NCBI GenBank assembly: GCA_025965975.1
Contig: JAOPVX010000033.1
Coordinates: 1-41,696, forward strand
Reading direction: 5' to 3'
DNA from: Mycobacterium sp.
GTDB lineage: Bacteria > Actinomycetota > Actinomycetes > Mycobacteriales > Mycobacteriaceae
Length of the DNA: 41,696 nt
Both the position numbers and the translations under genes were made by a program. The notes beneath the pieces are model-generated. The model saw only the letters and a program-made list of their open reading frames with translations, made no database searches and was not told the DNA's origin. The stretch's first letter is position 1. Each line of letters opens with the position of its first letter. This document shows, piece after piece, positions 17,511-27,311 of this stretch.

Positions 17511-18500
17511 TCAGCGAGTTCCGGACTTGGCCAGCTCGGCGACGGCGTCGATGTTGGACTTGTCGATGAACGAGGGTCCGGTCAGGGTGGGCTGGCCACC
17601 GCCGATCAGGTTCTTGTTGTTGATGAATAGCCACAGCGAGTCGATCGCGAGATAGCCCTGAAGGAAGGGCTGCTGGTCGACGGCCCACTCCACCTTGCCG
17701 GACTTGATGGCACCGACGAGCGCGGCGTTGGTGTCGAAGGTGACGACCTTGGCCGAGCTGCCGGCATTGCCGACCGACTGCACGGCAGTCAAGGCAATCG
17801 GCGCACCGAGTGCGACGACGTGGTCGACGGAGGGATCCTGCTGCAGCTTAGCGGTGATGGTCGATTCGACAGACGGCATGTCTTTGCTGTTGACGTTGAG
17901 GATCTCGGTCTGTCCCTTGAATCCCTGGGTGACGCCGGCGCAGCGGGATTCGAGCGCAACCTGCCCCTGCTCCTGGATCACGCAGATCACCTTCCTCGCA
18001 CCATCGGTATTAAGGCGTTCTCCCGCAGCAACTCCGGCGAGCTTCTCATCCTGTCCGAAATACTCCTGGATACCCTGCTGCTTGAAGTTGTCGAAACCCG
18101 AGTTGAACGCCACCACGGGGATGTTCACCGCAAGCGCGGCCTTGACTGCAGGCGCCATGGCGTCCGGCTTGGCCAACGTCACCGCGATGCCGTTGACCTT
18201 GCTGTCGATCGCGCTCTGCACCAGATTCGCTTGGTTGGGCGCTTCGGGATCGTTCGAATAGCGCAGATCGATGTTGTCCTTGTCCGCAGCGGCTTGTGCG
18301 CCCTTGCGGATGAGATCCCAGAAGGAGTCGCCCGGCACTTCGTGCGTGATCATCGCGACGGTCGCCCGCGGCGTGTTCGCCTGGCCCGCGCCCATACCCC
18401 CGCCGTTTTCCTGCGGCTTTCCGCCGGTGCTTGAACATGACGCGATTCCAACCACGAGCACGCTCGCTCCGGCGATCGCCGCGAGCCGGCTGAACCTCAT
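17511..18500 (-). CDS. Sugar ABC transporter substrate-binding lipoprotein (RbsB/IbpA-like)
   Basis: Captures the sugar outside the membrane. ATG 18500 follows an excellent ribosome site (GGAGGAGAT). The 329-residue product has a lipoprotein signal (VLVVGIASC, Cys22 as lipid-anchored residue), a Gly-rich linker, and a periplasmic-binding fold: VAMITHEVPGDSFWDLIRKG, IDSKVNGIAVTL, VVAFNSGFDN, VVTFDTNAALV. First gene of the operon; its promoter carries the shared operator at 18604-18626 on the -35 box (TTGACT). Cargo is probably myo-inositol or a related cyclitol, by context. Confidence 0.92.
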   Translation of the reverse strand: MRFSRLAAIAGASVLVVGIASCSSTGGKPQENGGGMGAGQANTPRATVAMITHEVPGDSFWDLIRKGAQAAADKDNIDLRYSNDPEAPNQANLVQSAIDSKVNGIAVTLAKPDAMAPAVKAALAVNIPVVAFNSGFDNFKQQGIQEYFGQDEKLAGVAAGERLNTDGARKVICVIQEQGQVALESRCAGVTQGFKGQTEILNVNSKDMPSVESTITAKLQQDPSVDHVVALGAPIALTAVQSVGNAGSSAKVVTFDTNAALVGAIKSGKVEWAVDQQPFLQGYLAIDSLWLFINNKNLIGGGQPTLTGPSFIDKSNIDAVAELAKSGTR

Positions 18501-18603
18501 ATCTCCTCCGCTCTTCGCGCGAGCGCTCATCGCAGTTCCGCCTCATCATTCGAGCGTCGCGTGACACGCCTCACAGCTCGATGTAATACGGCTCACACCT
18601 GAA

Positions 18604-18626
18604 AGTCAATACTTTGTTCGGACATT
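18604..18626 (-). promoter_or_regulatory. Operator copy A overlapping the transporter promoter
   Basis: On the minus strand this reads AATGTCCGAACA followed by AAGTATTGACT. TTGACT (18609-18604) is a good -35 box for the binding-protein gene, with TTACAT about 17 bp further on as -10. The core TGTCCGAACA is an imperfect palindrome. The same 22 bp occurs at 24401-24422 with 20 of 22 identities, again on a TTGAC -35 box. It lies between two divergent operons and could act on both. The adjacent GntR protein is the likely binder. Confidence 0.7.
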
Positions 18627-18689
18627 AGGACTGCATATCAAATGTTAGAGTCCGTCCATGCTGGTCAACGCAAGGGAGGTGACAACACG

Positions 18690-19466
18690 ATGAGTGACTT
18701 CGAGCTCGCGGTCTGTTCCGAGATGGTCTTCCTCGACATGCCGATCCTTGAGCGGGTGCGGCGCATCCACGACCTGGGGTTCGCCGTCGAGATCTGGAGC
18801 TGGCACGACAAAGACCTGCAGGCGCTGGCCGATACCGGCGCCAGGTTCTCCTCCATGACAGGCTATCTTCACGGCGACCTCATCGACACCGCCACCGCAG
18901 ACGACGTCGTGCGGACGGCGGAGCTGTCGGTGAAAGCCGCTGAAACACTTGGTGTTCCACGTCTGAACCTGCACACGGCGGAGCTGGTCGACGGCAAGGC
19001 TGCCCGCCCGCGCTACCGGGCAAGCGGACAGATGTGGACCACGGCGTTGCGGACGCTGGAATGCATCGGCGAGCTCGGCGCCGCGGCCGGCGTGACGTTC
19101 TGCGTGGAGAACCTCAACACGATCGTCGACCACCCCGGCGTCGCGCTGGCCCGCGCCAAGGACACGCTCGCCCTCGTCGAGGCCGTCGGGCATCCGAACG
19201 TGCGGATGATGCTCGACCTGTACCACGCACAGATCGGGGAGGGGAATCTCATCGAGTTGATCCGGCGCTGCGGCGACGCGATCGGCGAGGTCCAGATCGC
19301 CGACGTGCCGGGCCGGTGCGAACCGGGAACCGGCGAGATCAACTACCCGGCGATCGCCCGTGCCCTGCGCGACATCGGGTACACCGGCACCGTCGGGCTC
19401 GAGGCGTGGGCGTTGGGCGATAGCGCGGCGGCGCTGGCGGCGTTCCGCTCGGCGTTCGCGACCTAG
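18690..19466 (+). CDS. Hydroxypyruvate isomerase-like TIM-barrel protein
   Basis: A 258-residue sugar isomerase/epimerase, the same length as E. coli hydroxypyruvate isomerase. ATG 18690 follows AAGGGAGGTG. Family blocks: LGFAVEIWSW, TLGVPRLNLHTAE, VTFCVENLNT (metal Glu), MMLDLYHAQIGEGN and VQIADVPGRCEPGTGEINYP, which match Hyi-type proteins well; the usual ending is altered to VGLEAW. Heading an operon with a sugar ABC transporter under the probable inositol operator, it may isomerise an intermediate of cyclitol or keto-sugar breakdown. True substrate unknown. Confidence 0.82.
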   Translation: MSDFELAVCSEMVFLDMPILERVRRIHDLGFAVEIWSWHDKDLQALADTGARFSSMTGYLHGDLIDTATADDVVRTAELSVKAAETLGVPRLNLHTAELVDGKAARPRYRASGQMWTTALRTLECIGELGAAAGVTFCVENLNTIVDHPGVALARAKDTLALVEAVGHPNVRMMLDLYHAQIGEGNLIELIRRCGDAIGEVQIADVPGRCEPGTGEINYPAIARALRDIGYTGTVGLEAWALGDSAAALAAFRSAFAT

Positions 19467-19476
19467 CATCGGGTGT

Positions 19477-20799
19477 GTGTTCGATCAGCCGTTCGGGCGG
19501 CGGAAGCTATTGCGTGGCGCCGGGGTGCTTGGTGCGGCGTCGGTCGGGCTGTGGTCGGCGGGATGCGGTGACAACGACGCCGACGCGCTGACGTTCTTCT
19601 TCCAGGCCAACCCCGAAGAGGCAGACGCCAGGCTGCGGATCGTCCACGCGTTCCAAAGCACGCATCCCGACATCCGAGTGCGCACGGTGTTGTCAGGGCC
19701 GGACCCGATGCAGCAGGTCTCGACGTTCTGCGCGGGCGGCAAGTGTCCCGATGTGTTGATGGCATGGGAGCTGACGTACGCGGGGCTGGCCGAGCGCGGG
19801 GTGCTGACCGACCTGAACACGATGCTGGCCCGAGACCCGGGCTTCGCCGCCCAACTGAAAGCCGACAGCATCCGTGACCTGTACGACACGTTCGCGTTCG
19901 GCGGCGGCCAGTACGCGTTCCCCGAGCAGTGGTCCGGGAACTTCTTGTTCTACAACAAGGCGCTGTTCGACGAAGCCGGTTTGCCGCGCCCACCGGACCG
20001 CTGGGACAAGCCGTGGAGTTTCACCGAATTCCTCACCACCGCCGCGGCTTTGACCAAGCGCGACGGCTCAGGCAAGGTCACCCAGTGGGGCTTCGTCGAC
20101 ACCTGGGTCCCGTACTACTCAGCCGGCCTGTTCGGGATGAACAACGGCACCCCGTGGTGCCACCCGCGGATGAACCCCACCCACCTGAATTTCGACGACG
20201 ACGCGTTCATCGAGGGTGTGCAGTTCTATGCGGACCTCGCGGGCGTGCACCGGGTGGCGCCCAAGGCCGCCGATGCGCAGTCGATCTCCACGATGGACCT
20301 GTTCTCCTCCGGCAAGGCGGCCATGGCGCTCGGCGGGCACTGGCGATACCAGACGTTTTCGCGCGCCCAGACCCTTGACTTCGACGTAACCGTGCTGCCC
20401 GCAGGCCCGAAAAGCGACCGCGCCAGCTCCAACATCGGCACGACCGGGCTGGCCATCGCCGCGAGCAGTCCCCGAAAGCAACAGGCATGGGAGTTCGTGA
20501 AGTTCGCGACCGGCCCTGTCGGGCAGGCACTGATCGGCGCATCGGGCCTGTTCGTGCCCGTGCTCACATCCGGAACCAAGTCCGCCGGATTCGCCAGCGC
20601 CCACAACAGGATTCGCAACCTCGCCGTGCTGACCGACGGCCCGGCGCATTCGGGCTATCTACCGGTGACCCCGGTGTGGCAGAAGATCGATGCGCTGATG
20701 GACCGCGACATCGGGCCCGTGCTGCGCGGCCGCCGACCCGCAACCTCGCTGAAGACAGGGCTTTCCCCCGCCGTCGACCAGGTGCTGGGAAGCCCATGA
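19477..20799 (+). CDS. Family-1 sugar ABC transporter substrate-binding lipoprotein, Tat-type signal
   Basis: A 440-residue extracellular binding protein. The GTG at 19477, 10 bp after the previous stop, gives an N-terminus with twin arginines (GRRKLLRG, Arg8-Arg9), a hydrophobic stretch and a lipobox SAGC (Cys30). It is therefore probably exported folded by Tat and then lipidated. The mature part shows the MalE/UgpB-like fold: PDVLMAWELTYAG, EQWSGNFLFYNKALFDEAG, SSGKAAMALGGHW, QQAWEFVKFATG. It overlaps the permease gene by 4 bp. The order binding protein, permease, permease, ATPase resembles the M. tuberculosis Rv2041c-Rv2038c transporter. Cargo not determinable. Confidence 0.9.
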   Translation: MFDQPFGRRKLLRGAGVLGAASVGLWSAGCGDNDADALTFFFQANPEEADARLRIVHAFQSTHPDIRVRTVLSGPDPMQQVSTFCAGGKCPDVLMAWELTYAGLAERGVLTDLNTMLARDPGFAAQLKADSIRDLYDTFAFGGGQYAFPEQWSGNFLFYNKALFDEAGLPRPPDRWDKPWSFTEFLTTAAALTKRDGSGKVTQWGFVDTWVPYYSAGLFGMNNGTPWCHPRMNPTHLNFDDDAFIEGVQFYADLAGVHRVAPKAADAQSISTMDLFSSGKAAMALGGHWRYQTFSRAQTLDFDVTVLPAGPKSDRASSNIGTTGLAIAASSPRKQQAWEFVKFATGPVGQALIGASGLFVPVLTSGTKSAGFASAHNRIRNLAVLTDGPAHSGYLPVTPVWQKIDALMDRDIGPVLRGRRPATSLKTGLSPAVDQVLGSP

Positions 20800-21701
20800 T
20801 TTCGATCGACGACGGAGGTATGCCGACCAAGCGACGTGCGCGGGCCGGGCGGGCTTTCGTCGCGCCCAACCTGGCGGCGATCGCGGTGTTCATGCTGTTC
20901 CCACTCGGATTCTCGCTGTACATGAGCTTTCAGAAGTGGGACCTGTTCACCCCGGCGAAGTTTGTCGGGCCGGCGAACTTCCGCCACCTGTTCACCGACG
21001 ATCCACTCTTCGCGACCGCGCTGCGCAACACCGCCGTCTACACCATCGGGACGCTCGTGCCGGCAGTGCTCATCAGCCTGGTCGTCGCCGCCCTGCTTAA
21101 CCGGAAACTCAAGGGAATCAGCGTTTTCCGCGCGGTCGTCTTCGTTCCCCTCGCGGTGTCGTCGGTGGTGACGGCGGTGATGTGGCAATACATGTTCAAC
21201 ACTGACGACGGACTGCTCAACACCATGCTCGGCTGGGTCGGCATCGGGCCGGTCCCGTGGCTGCTCGACCCGGGATGGGCCATGGTGTCCCTGTGCATGG
21301 TCAGCGTCTGGAAGAGCGTGCCCTTCGCGACCGTGGTGTTGCTGGCCGCCATGCAGGGCGTGCCACACACGCTCTACGAGGCCGCAAGGATCGACGGCGC
21401 CTCTGCGACGCGGCAATTCATCTCGATCACCGTGCCGCTGATCCGCGGGGCCCTTTCGTTCGTCGTAGTCATCACGATCATCAACGCCTTCCAGGCGTTT
21501 GACCAGGTCTACGTGCTCACCGGCGGCCACGGCGGACCCGAGACGGGCACGTACGTGCTTGGCATCATGCTGTTCCAGCATGCATTCACGTTCCTGGACT
21601 TCGGCTACGCGTCGGCCCTGGCGTGGGTCATGTTCGCGATCCTGCTCGGGCTGACGCTGCTGCAGTTGCGGCTCACGCGACGGAGCTCGCTGGAACTGTG
21701 A
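20796..21701 (+). CDS. Sugar ABC transporter permease (MalF/UgpA type)
   Basis: A 301-residue membrane protein with six predicted helices, for example NLAAIAVFMLFPLGFSLYM and TLVPAVLISLVVAALL. The EAA loop reads YEAARIDGASATRQFISITV, the docking site for the ATPase. ATG 20796 overlaps the previous stop; an alternative ATG at 20820 has GGAGGT directly before it, too close to be ideal. Partner of the permease at 21701. Confidence 0.92.
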   Translation: MISIDDGGMPTKRRARAGRAFVAPNLAAIAVFMLFPLGFSLYMSFQKWDLFTPAKFVGPANFRHLFTDDPLFATALRNTAVYTIGTLVPAVLISLVVAALLNRKLKGISVFRAVVFVPLAVSSVVTAVMWQYMFNTDDGLLNTMLGWVGIGPVPWLLDPGWAMVSLCMVSVWKSVPFATVVLLAAMQGVPHTLYEAARIDGASATRQFISITVPLIRGALSFVVVITIINAFQAFDQVYVLTGGHGGPETGTYVLGIMLFQHAFTFLDFGYASALAWVMFAILLGLTLLQLRLTRRSSLEL

Positions 21702-22546
21702 TGTCGTATTTGATCCGAGGCGTGAGGCGCAGCATCGTGCGAGGTGTTGCGCTGTATGCCGCGCTGATCGGGGTGGCATGGTGTGCGCTGTTTCCGATTC
21801 TGTGGGCGCTGTCGGGATCGTTGAAGACAGAGTCGGAGGTCGCAACGCCAACCGTGATGCCGTCGCATCCGCAATGGGCCAACTACGGCGAAGTGTTCTC
21901 ACTGATGCCGTTCTGGCGGATGTTCCTCAACACCGTGCTGTACGCAGGATGCGTGACAGCGGGCCAGGTCTTCTTCTGCTCGCTTGCCGGATACTCATTC
22001 GCGCGGCTGCGATTCCGTGGCCGCGACACATTGTTCGTTCTGTACCTGGCCACGTTGATGGTGCCGCTGACAGTGACGGTGATCCCGCAGTTCATTCTGA
22101 TGCGGACGTTCGGGTGGACCGACACCCCGTGGGCGATGATCGTGCCCGGCCTGTTCGGCAGCGCGTTCGGTACCTACCTGATGCGCCAGTTCTTCCGCAC
22201 GCTGCCAACCGATCTCGAGGAAGCGGCCATTCTGGACGGCTGCACGCCGTGGCAGATCTATTGGCGGATCCTGTTGCCGCAGACCAAACCCGCGATCATG
22301 GTGCTCGCGGTGCTCACCTGGGTGAACGTCTGGAACGACTTTCTGTGGCCACTGGTGATGATTCAGCGCCAGAGCATCGCGACACTGAACCTCGGGCTGG
22401 TATGGATGCAGGGCCAATACGTTTCGCGCTGGCCGGTGTTGATGGCCGCATCCATCTTGATCCTGCTGCCCCTGTTGCTCGTCTACGCCATTGCGCAGCG
22501 GGCATTCGTGCGTGGCATCGCCGTCACGGGATTCGGCGGCCGGTAG
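21701..22546 (+). CDS. Sugar ABC transporter permease (MalG/UgpE type)
   Basis: A 281-residue second channel subunit. Hydrophobic segments include YAALIGVAWCALFPILWAL and TLFVLYLATLMVPLTVTV; the EAA motif is EEAAILDGCTPWQIYWRILL. ATG 21701 overlaps the previous TGA by one base (TGATG); the longer upstream frame lies inside the preceding gene. It is followed 3 bp later by the ATPase gene. Confidence 0.92.
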   Translation: MSYLIRGVRRSIVRGVALYAALIGVAWCALFPILWALSGSLKTESEVATPTVMPSHPQWANYGEVFSLMPFWRMFLNTVLYAGCVTAGQVFFCSLAGYSFARLRFRGRDTLFVLYLATLMVPLTVTVIPQFILMRTFGWTDTPWAMIVPGLFGSAFGTYLMRQFFRTLPTDLEEAAILDGCTPWQIYWRILLPQTKPAIMVLAVLTWVNVWNDFLWPLVMIQRQSIATLNLGLVWMQGQYVSRWPVLMAASILILLPLLLVYAIAQRAFVRGIAVTGFGGR

Positions 22547-22549
22547 GCG

Positions 22550-23598
<1,049 letters not shown>

Positions 23599-23602
<4 letters not shown>

Positions 23603-24324
23603 CGGTCCACCAAGGTGGTGTCGAAGTAGTAGCGCGACGCGCGATAGCAATGGGTGCCGAACTCGACCGCGGTGCCGGAATCGTCGAACGCAGTGCGTGC
23701 CATGGTGAGCAGCGGCGCGTTGGGTTTCTCCTCGAGCAACCGGGCCTCGGCGCGAGTGGCACCGCGGGCGCCGATCCGCTGGCGGGCCAGCCGGATGTGC
23801 ACCCCGCGGGCCCGCAGCGAGTGATACAAGCCGTTCGTCTCCAGCTCCTCCGGATCCGGTGCAATCTCGGCAGGAAGGTGGTTGGTCATAACCGCCAGCG
23901 GCTCGCCGTTGGCGCAACGCAGCCGCTGAATCGACACCACCTCGCGGTCCTCGGCCAGGCTGAGTTCGCGGGCGACCTCCTCGTCGGGCGGGCCGACGCG
24001 GTAGTCGAGCAATTGCGTGGTGGGCTCCTGGCCCGCGCGGGCGAGGTCGTCGAACAGGCTGGTCAACTCGACGCGCCGGTGCACGGGATTCTGCACCACC
24101 TGCGTGCCAACTCCCCGCTTGCGCACGAGCAGGCCCTTGTCGACGAGTTCCTGGATGGCGCGCCGGGTGGTCGGGCGCGACAACGTCAGCCGCTTTGCCA
24201 GCGCCAGTTCGTTTTCGAAGCGATCGCCGGGCGCCAGTTCGCCGTCACGGATCGCGGCCTCGATGGCCTGAGCGAGCTGATAGTAGAGAGGGACAGGGCT
24301 GGACCTGTCGAGCTCCACCGTCAT
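23599..24324 (-). CDS. GntR/HutC-family regulator, probable regulator of the inositol locus
   Basis: A 241-residue regulator. The N-terminal winged HTH reads [20 protein letters not shown], then [20 protein letters not shown] and RKRGVGTQV. The C-terminal UTRA ligand domain has [30 protein letters not shown] and [20 protein letters not shown]. Start ATG 24324 gives the normal family length and has GGAGA upstream; the frame extends to ATG 24387, which could serve a leaderless transcript. It is divergent from iolC with the 22-bp operator copy B between them. By analogy with GntR-type IolR of Corynebacterium it probably represses the iol genes and both transporters until an inositol intermediate accumulates. 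Confidence 0.88.
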
Positions 24325-24400
24325 GGGCACGGCGTCTCCGATCTCGTGTCGGACCAGATGAACGGTGGCTGCATCGTAACATCGCATGACCGAAAGTTAG

Positions 24401-24423
24401 AATGTCAGGACAAAGTATTGACA
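24401..24423 (+). promoter_or_regulatory. Operator copy B on the iolC promoter
   Basis: On the plus strand this reads AATGTCAGGACA followed by AAGTATTGACA. TTGACA (24418-24423) is a consensus -35 box pointing to iolC, whose start is 65 bp further on. The core TGTCAGGACA is a palindrome (TGTC and GACA arms). It matches operator copy A at 20 of 22 bases in the same orientation to its -35 box. This is the arrangement expected for a repressor site; the adjacent gntR gene makes autoregulation likely. Confidence 0.72.
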
Positions 24424-24487
24424 GCGTCTAGTGCTGAGGGGCACTCTCGATACCGAGTCGATCACCTCAACCCTCGGAAGGCTGATA

Positions 24488-25459
24488 TTGAGTACCACGC
24501 AGCCGTTTGACGTCCTTGCCATCGGGCGCTGCGGCGTCGACATCTATCCCCTTGAGGTCGGTGTGGGGCTGGAGGAGGTCATGACGTTCGGCAAGTTTCT
24601 GGGCGGCAGCGCCGCCAACGTCACCGTGGCCGCGGCTCGCCTGGGCAACCGCGCGGCGCTGATCTCCGGCGTCGGCGACGATCCGTTCGGCAGGTTCGTC
24701 CGCGGCGAGCTGGCCAACCTCGGAGTCGACAACCGCTATGTGGCGACTCACGGCGAGTACCCGACCCCGGTGACGTTCTGCGAGATCTTCCCGCCGGACA
24801 ACTTTCCGCTGTACTTCTATCGCCGGCCCAGTGCGCCGGACCTGCAGGTGCGCGCCGACGAGATAGACACCAGCGCCGTGCGCTGCGCCCGGCTGTACTG
24901 GTCGACAGTGACCGGGTTGTCCGAGGAGCCAAGCCGCAGCGCGCATTTCGCGGCGTGGGAGGCTCGCGAGCGGGCGCCGTTCACGGTGCTCGACCTGGAC
25001 TACCGGCCGATGTTCTGGGAGTCGCCTGCCGCGGCCACCGAACAGGTCCAGCGCGCCCTGCAGCACGTGACGGTGGCGATCGGCAACCGCGAGGAGTGCG
25101 AGATCGCCGTCGGTGAACACAACCCGCGCAAGGCCGCCGACGCGCTACTGGACCTCGGTGTCGAGCTGGCGATCGTCAAGCAGGGCCCGCGCGGTGTGCT
25201 CGGCAAGACCCGGCATGCCTCGGTGATGGTGGCTCCGAACGACGTCGACGTGGTCAACGGCCTCGGCGCCGGTGACGCGTTCGGCGGCAGCCTGTGTCAT
25301 GGCCTGCTCAACGGCTGGCCGCTGGAGAAGACGCTGCGCTACGCCAACGCCGCCGGGGCCATCGTGGCCTCGCGGCTCGAGTGCTCCACGGCGATGCCGA
25401 CTGCCGCCGAGGTCGCCGCGCTCGCCGAGCAGTGCGCGGTGGAGGCCGTCAATGTCTGA
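24488..25459 (+). CDS. iolC: 5-dehydro-2-deoxygluconokinase IolC
   Basis: PfkB-family kinase that phosphorylates 5-dehydro-2-deoxygluconate (DKG) in myo-inositol breakdown. TTG 24488 is the preferred start: GGAAGG lies 6 nt upstream and the 323-residue product matches the IolC length. The frame opens earlier at 24431 without such a site. Visible blocks: DVLAIGRCGVDIYP, FLGGSAANVTVAAARLG (sugar site), ISGVGDDPFGRFV, IVKQGPRGVLG and the C-terminal signature VVNGLGAGDAFGGSL with catalytic Asp. Its stop lies inside the first unit of the start-codon repeat of the next gene (8-bp overlap). Confidence 0.92.
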   Translation: MSTTQPFDVLAIGRCGVDIYPLEVGVGLEEVMTFGKFLGGSAANVTVAAARLGNRAALISGVGDDPFGRFVRGELANLGVDNRYVATHGEYPTPVTFCEIFPPDNFPLYFYRRPSAPDLQVRADEIDTSAVRCARLYWSTVTGLSEEPSRSAHFAAWEARERAPFTVLDLDYRPMFWESPAAATEQVQRALQHVTVAIGNREECEIAVGEHNPRKAADALLDLGVELAIVKQGPRGVLGKTRHASVMVAPNDVDVVNGLGAGDAFGGSLCHGLLNGWPLEKTLRYANAAGAIVASRLECSTAMPTAAEVAALAEQCAVEAVNV

Positions 25460-25511
25460 TTCGATGTCTCATTCGATGTCTCATTCGATGTCTGATTCGA
25501 TGTCTGATTCG
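25452..25511 (+). repeat. Five tandem 12-bp repeats, each carrying an in-frame ATG
   Basis: Units start at 25452, 25464, 25476, 25488 and 25500 and read ATGTCTGATTCG or ATGTCTCATTCG, encoding MSDS or MSHS. A sixth ATG follows at 25512 (ATGTGCGCC). The array therefore holds six in-frame start codons, and the iolC stop (TGA 25457-25459) lies within unit 1. The 12-bp period means gain or loss of units keeps the downstream frame. Confidence 0.97.
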
Positions 25512-26411
25512 ATGTGCGCCGACTACGCGGCGATTACGGAAGTGCGCGCGACCGATCCCGGCGCGATCGACCGCGCGTGGCAGAAGCGCACCACCCGGCC
25601 GACCGTGCGCGGCAACGGGAGGTTGATGATCGTCGCCGCCGACCACCCCGCCCGCGGTGCGCTCGCGGTGGGCTCGCGGCCCACGGCGATGAACAGCCGC
25701 ACCGACCTGCTCGACCGGCTGCGCGCCGCGCTGGCAGATCCCGGCGTGGACGGCGTGCTGGCCACCGCCGACATCCTCGACGACCTGGTGCTGCTTGGCG
25801 CGCTGGAGGACAAGGTGGTGTTCTCGTCGATGAACCGCGGTGGCCTGGCCGGCGCGCAGTTCGAGCTCGACGACAGGATGACCGCGGCCACCGCCGCAGC
25901 CACCGCCGCAGCGAGAATGAACGGTGGAAAGATGTTGTGCCGCATCGATCTCGACGATCCCGGCACGGTCAGCACCCTTGAGGCGTGCGCACGGGCGATC
26001 GACGACCTTGCGTCACACGGGCTGATCGCCATGGTCGAGCCGTTCATGTCGACGCGGGTCGACGACAGGGTCCGCAACGACTTGTCCCCCGACGCGGTGA
26101 TCAAGTCGATCCACATCGGGCAGGGGCTTGGCTCGACGTCGGCGTACACCTGGATGAAGTTGCCGGTGGTCGACGAGATGGACCGGGTGATGGAGTCGAC
26201 GACAATGCCGACCCTGCTGCTCGGCGGTGATCCCGCCGATCCCGACGAGGCATTCGCCAGCTGGGAGAAGGCACTGGGACTGCCGTCGGTGCGCGGCCTC
26301 ATCGTGGGCCGCACACTGCTCTACCCGGCCGACGACGATGTCAGCTCCGCGGTCGCGACCGCCGTCTCGATGGTGAGGACCTGGGCGAGCGCGGCGACGG
26401 GAAAGGATTGA
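25452..26411 (+). CDS. Cgl0159-type (DeoC/LacD-like) aldolase of the iol cluster
   Basis: A (beta/alpha)8-barrel protein of up to 319 residues, related to the Cgl0159-type class I aldolase-like proteins found in actinobacterial inositol clusters. Blocks: RLMIVAADHPARGALAVG, GVDGVLATADILDDLVLLG, KMLCRIDLDDPGTVSTLE, GLIAMVEPFMS, VIKSIHIGQGLGSTSAYTWM (probable Schiff-base lysine region) and LLLGGDPADPDEAF. The cluster lacks another obvious IolJ, so it is a good candidate for cleaving phosphorylated 5-dehydro-2-deoxygluconate (inference). The N-terminus consists of MSDS/MSHS repeats; the true start may be any of six ATGs (25452-25512). The stop lies 2 bp before iolB. Confidence 0.8.
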   Translation: MSDSMSHSMSHSMSDSMSDSMCADYAAITEVRATDPGAIDRAWQKRTTRPTVRGNGRLMIVAADHPARGALAVGSRPTAMNSRTDLLDRLRAALADPGVDGVLATADILDDLVLLGALEDKVVFSSMNRGGLAGAQFELDDRMTAATAAATAAARMNGGKMLCRIDLDDPGTVSTLEACARAIDDLASHGLIAMVEPFMSTRVDDRVRNDLSPDAVIKSIHIGQGLGSTSAYTWMKLPVVDEMDRVMESTTMPTLLLGGDPADPDEAFASWEKALGLPSVRGLIVGRTLLYPADDDVSSAVATAVSMVRTWASAATGKD

Positions 26412-26413
26412 GC

Positions 26414-27310
26414 ATGCACAGCAAGTACTACATCCCCGCGCGCAGCGGCACTCCCCCGTACCTCGTCGACGTCACCCCCGAATCGGCGGGCTGGACCGAA
26501 TCCAGCCTCAAGGTGGTGGAACTGGAGTCGCTGAAGGGGCCCACGCTGGACACCGGCGACACCGAGGTGATGATCCTGCCGCTGTCCGGCCACGCAACGG
26601 TCGAGTCCGACAACGAGACGTTCGAACTGTCGCCACGCGCGTCGGTTTTCGACGGCCCGGCCGACATGGTCTACATCGGCACCAAGAACACCTACACGCT
26701 GCACGGCGAAGGCCGCTTCGCGATCTGCGGTGCCCGCGCCAAACGGCAGCTACCCAACCGGCGGGTGGCCGCCGCGGACGTGCCCGTTGAGCTCCGCGGC
26801 ACCGGCAATTGCAGCCGCGAGGTGCATAACTTCGGCACCGCAGGGGTTTTCGAGGCGGACTCGCTGATCGCATGCGAGGTGATCACGCCGGGCGGCAACT
26901 GGTCGAGCTATCCCGCGCACAAGCACGACGAGAACTCTCCTATCGAGTCGGCGCTGGAGGAGATCTACTACTTCGAGATCGATTCGGGGCGTGGGGGTGA
27001 TGTCGCGCCCGTCGGCGCTGACGGGTCTCCTCGCGGCTTCGGTTATCACCGTGTGTACGGCACACCCGAACGTCCGATCGAGGTGCTCGAAGAGGTCCGC
27101 ACGGGCGACGTCGTCCTGGTCCCGCACGGCTACCACGGCCCGTCCATCGCCGCGCCGGGCTACCACATGTACTACCTCAACGTGATGGCCGGCCCCGGCG
27201 AGGAACGGGCCTGGAAAATCGTCGACGACCCCGAACACGCCTGGCTGCGCGGCAGCTGGGAACACCAGGACGTCGACCACCGGCTGCCCCTGCGCTCACG
27301 AGGAGTGTGA
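26414..27310 (+). CDS. iolB: 5-deoxy-glucuronate isomerase IolB
   Basis: Converts 5-deoxy-glucuronate to 5-dehydro-2-deoxygluconate. The 298-residue product is a double cupin (KduI/IolB family). The N-terminal cupin shows VMILPLSGHATVESD and the C-terminal cupin WSSYPAHKHDENSP, EEIYYFEID and GDVVLVPHGYHGPSIAAPGY, with metal-binding His and Glu residues. GGGAAAGGA precedes ATG 26414. It sits 2 bp after the aldolase gene and 1 bp before iolD. Confidence 0.94.
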   Translation: MHSKYYIPARSGTPPYLVDVTPESAGWTESSLKVVELESLKGPTLDTGDTEVMILPLSGHATVESDNETFELSPRASVFDGPADMVYIGTKNTYTLHGEGRFAICGARAKRQLPNRRVAAADVPVELRGTGNCSREVHNFGTAGVFEADSLIACEVITPGGNWSSYPAHKHDENSPIESALEEIYYFEIDSGRGGDVAPVGADGSPRGFGYHRVYGTPERPIEVLEEVRTGDVVLVPHGYHGPSIAAPGYHMYYLNVMAGPGEERAWKIVDDPEHAWLRGSWEHQDVDHRLPLRSRGV

Positions 27311-27311
27311 C

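Noticed and set aside
25900-25935. Ala/Thr-rich run (TAATAAATAAA) in the aldolase as a possible frameshift or repeat.
   Set aside because: GC-rich Ala codons in a helix; frame and flanking motifs continue normally.
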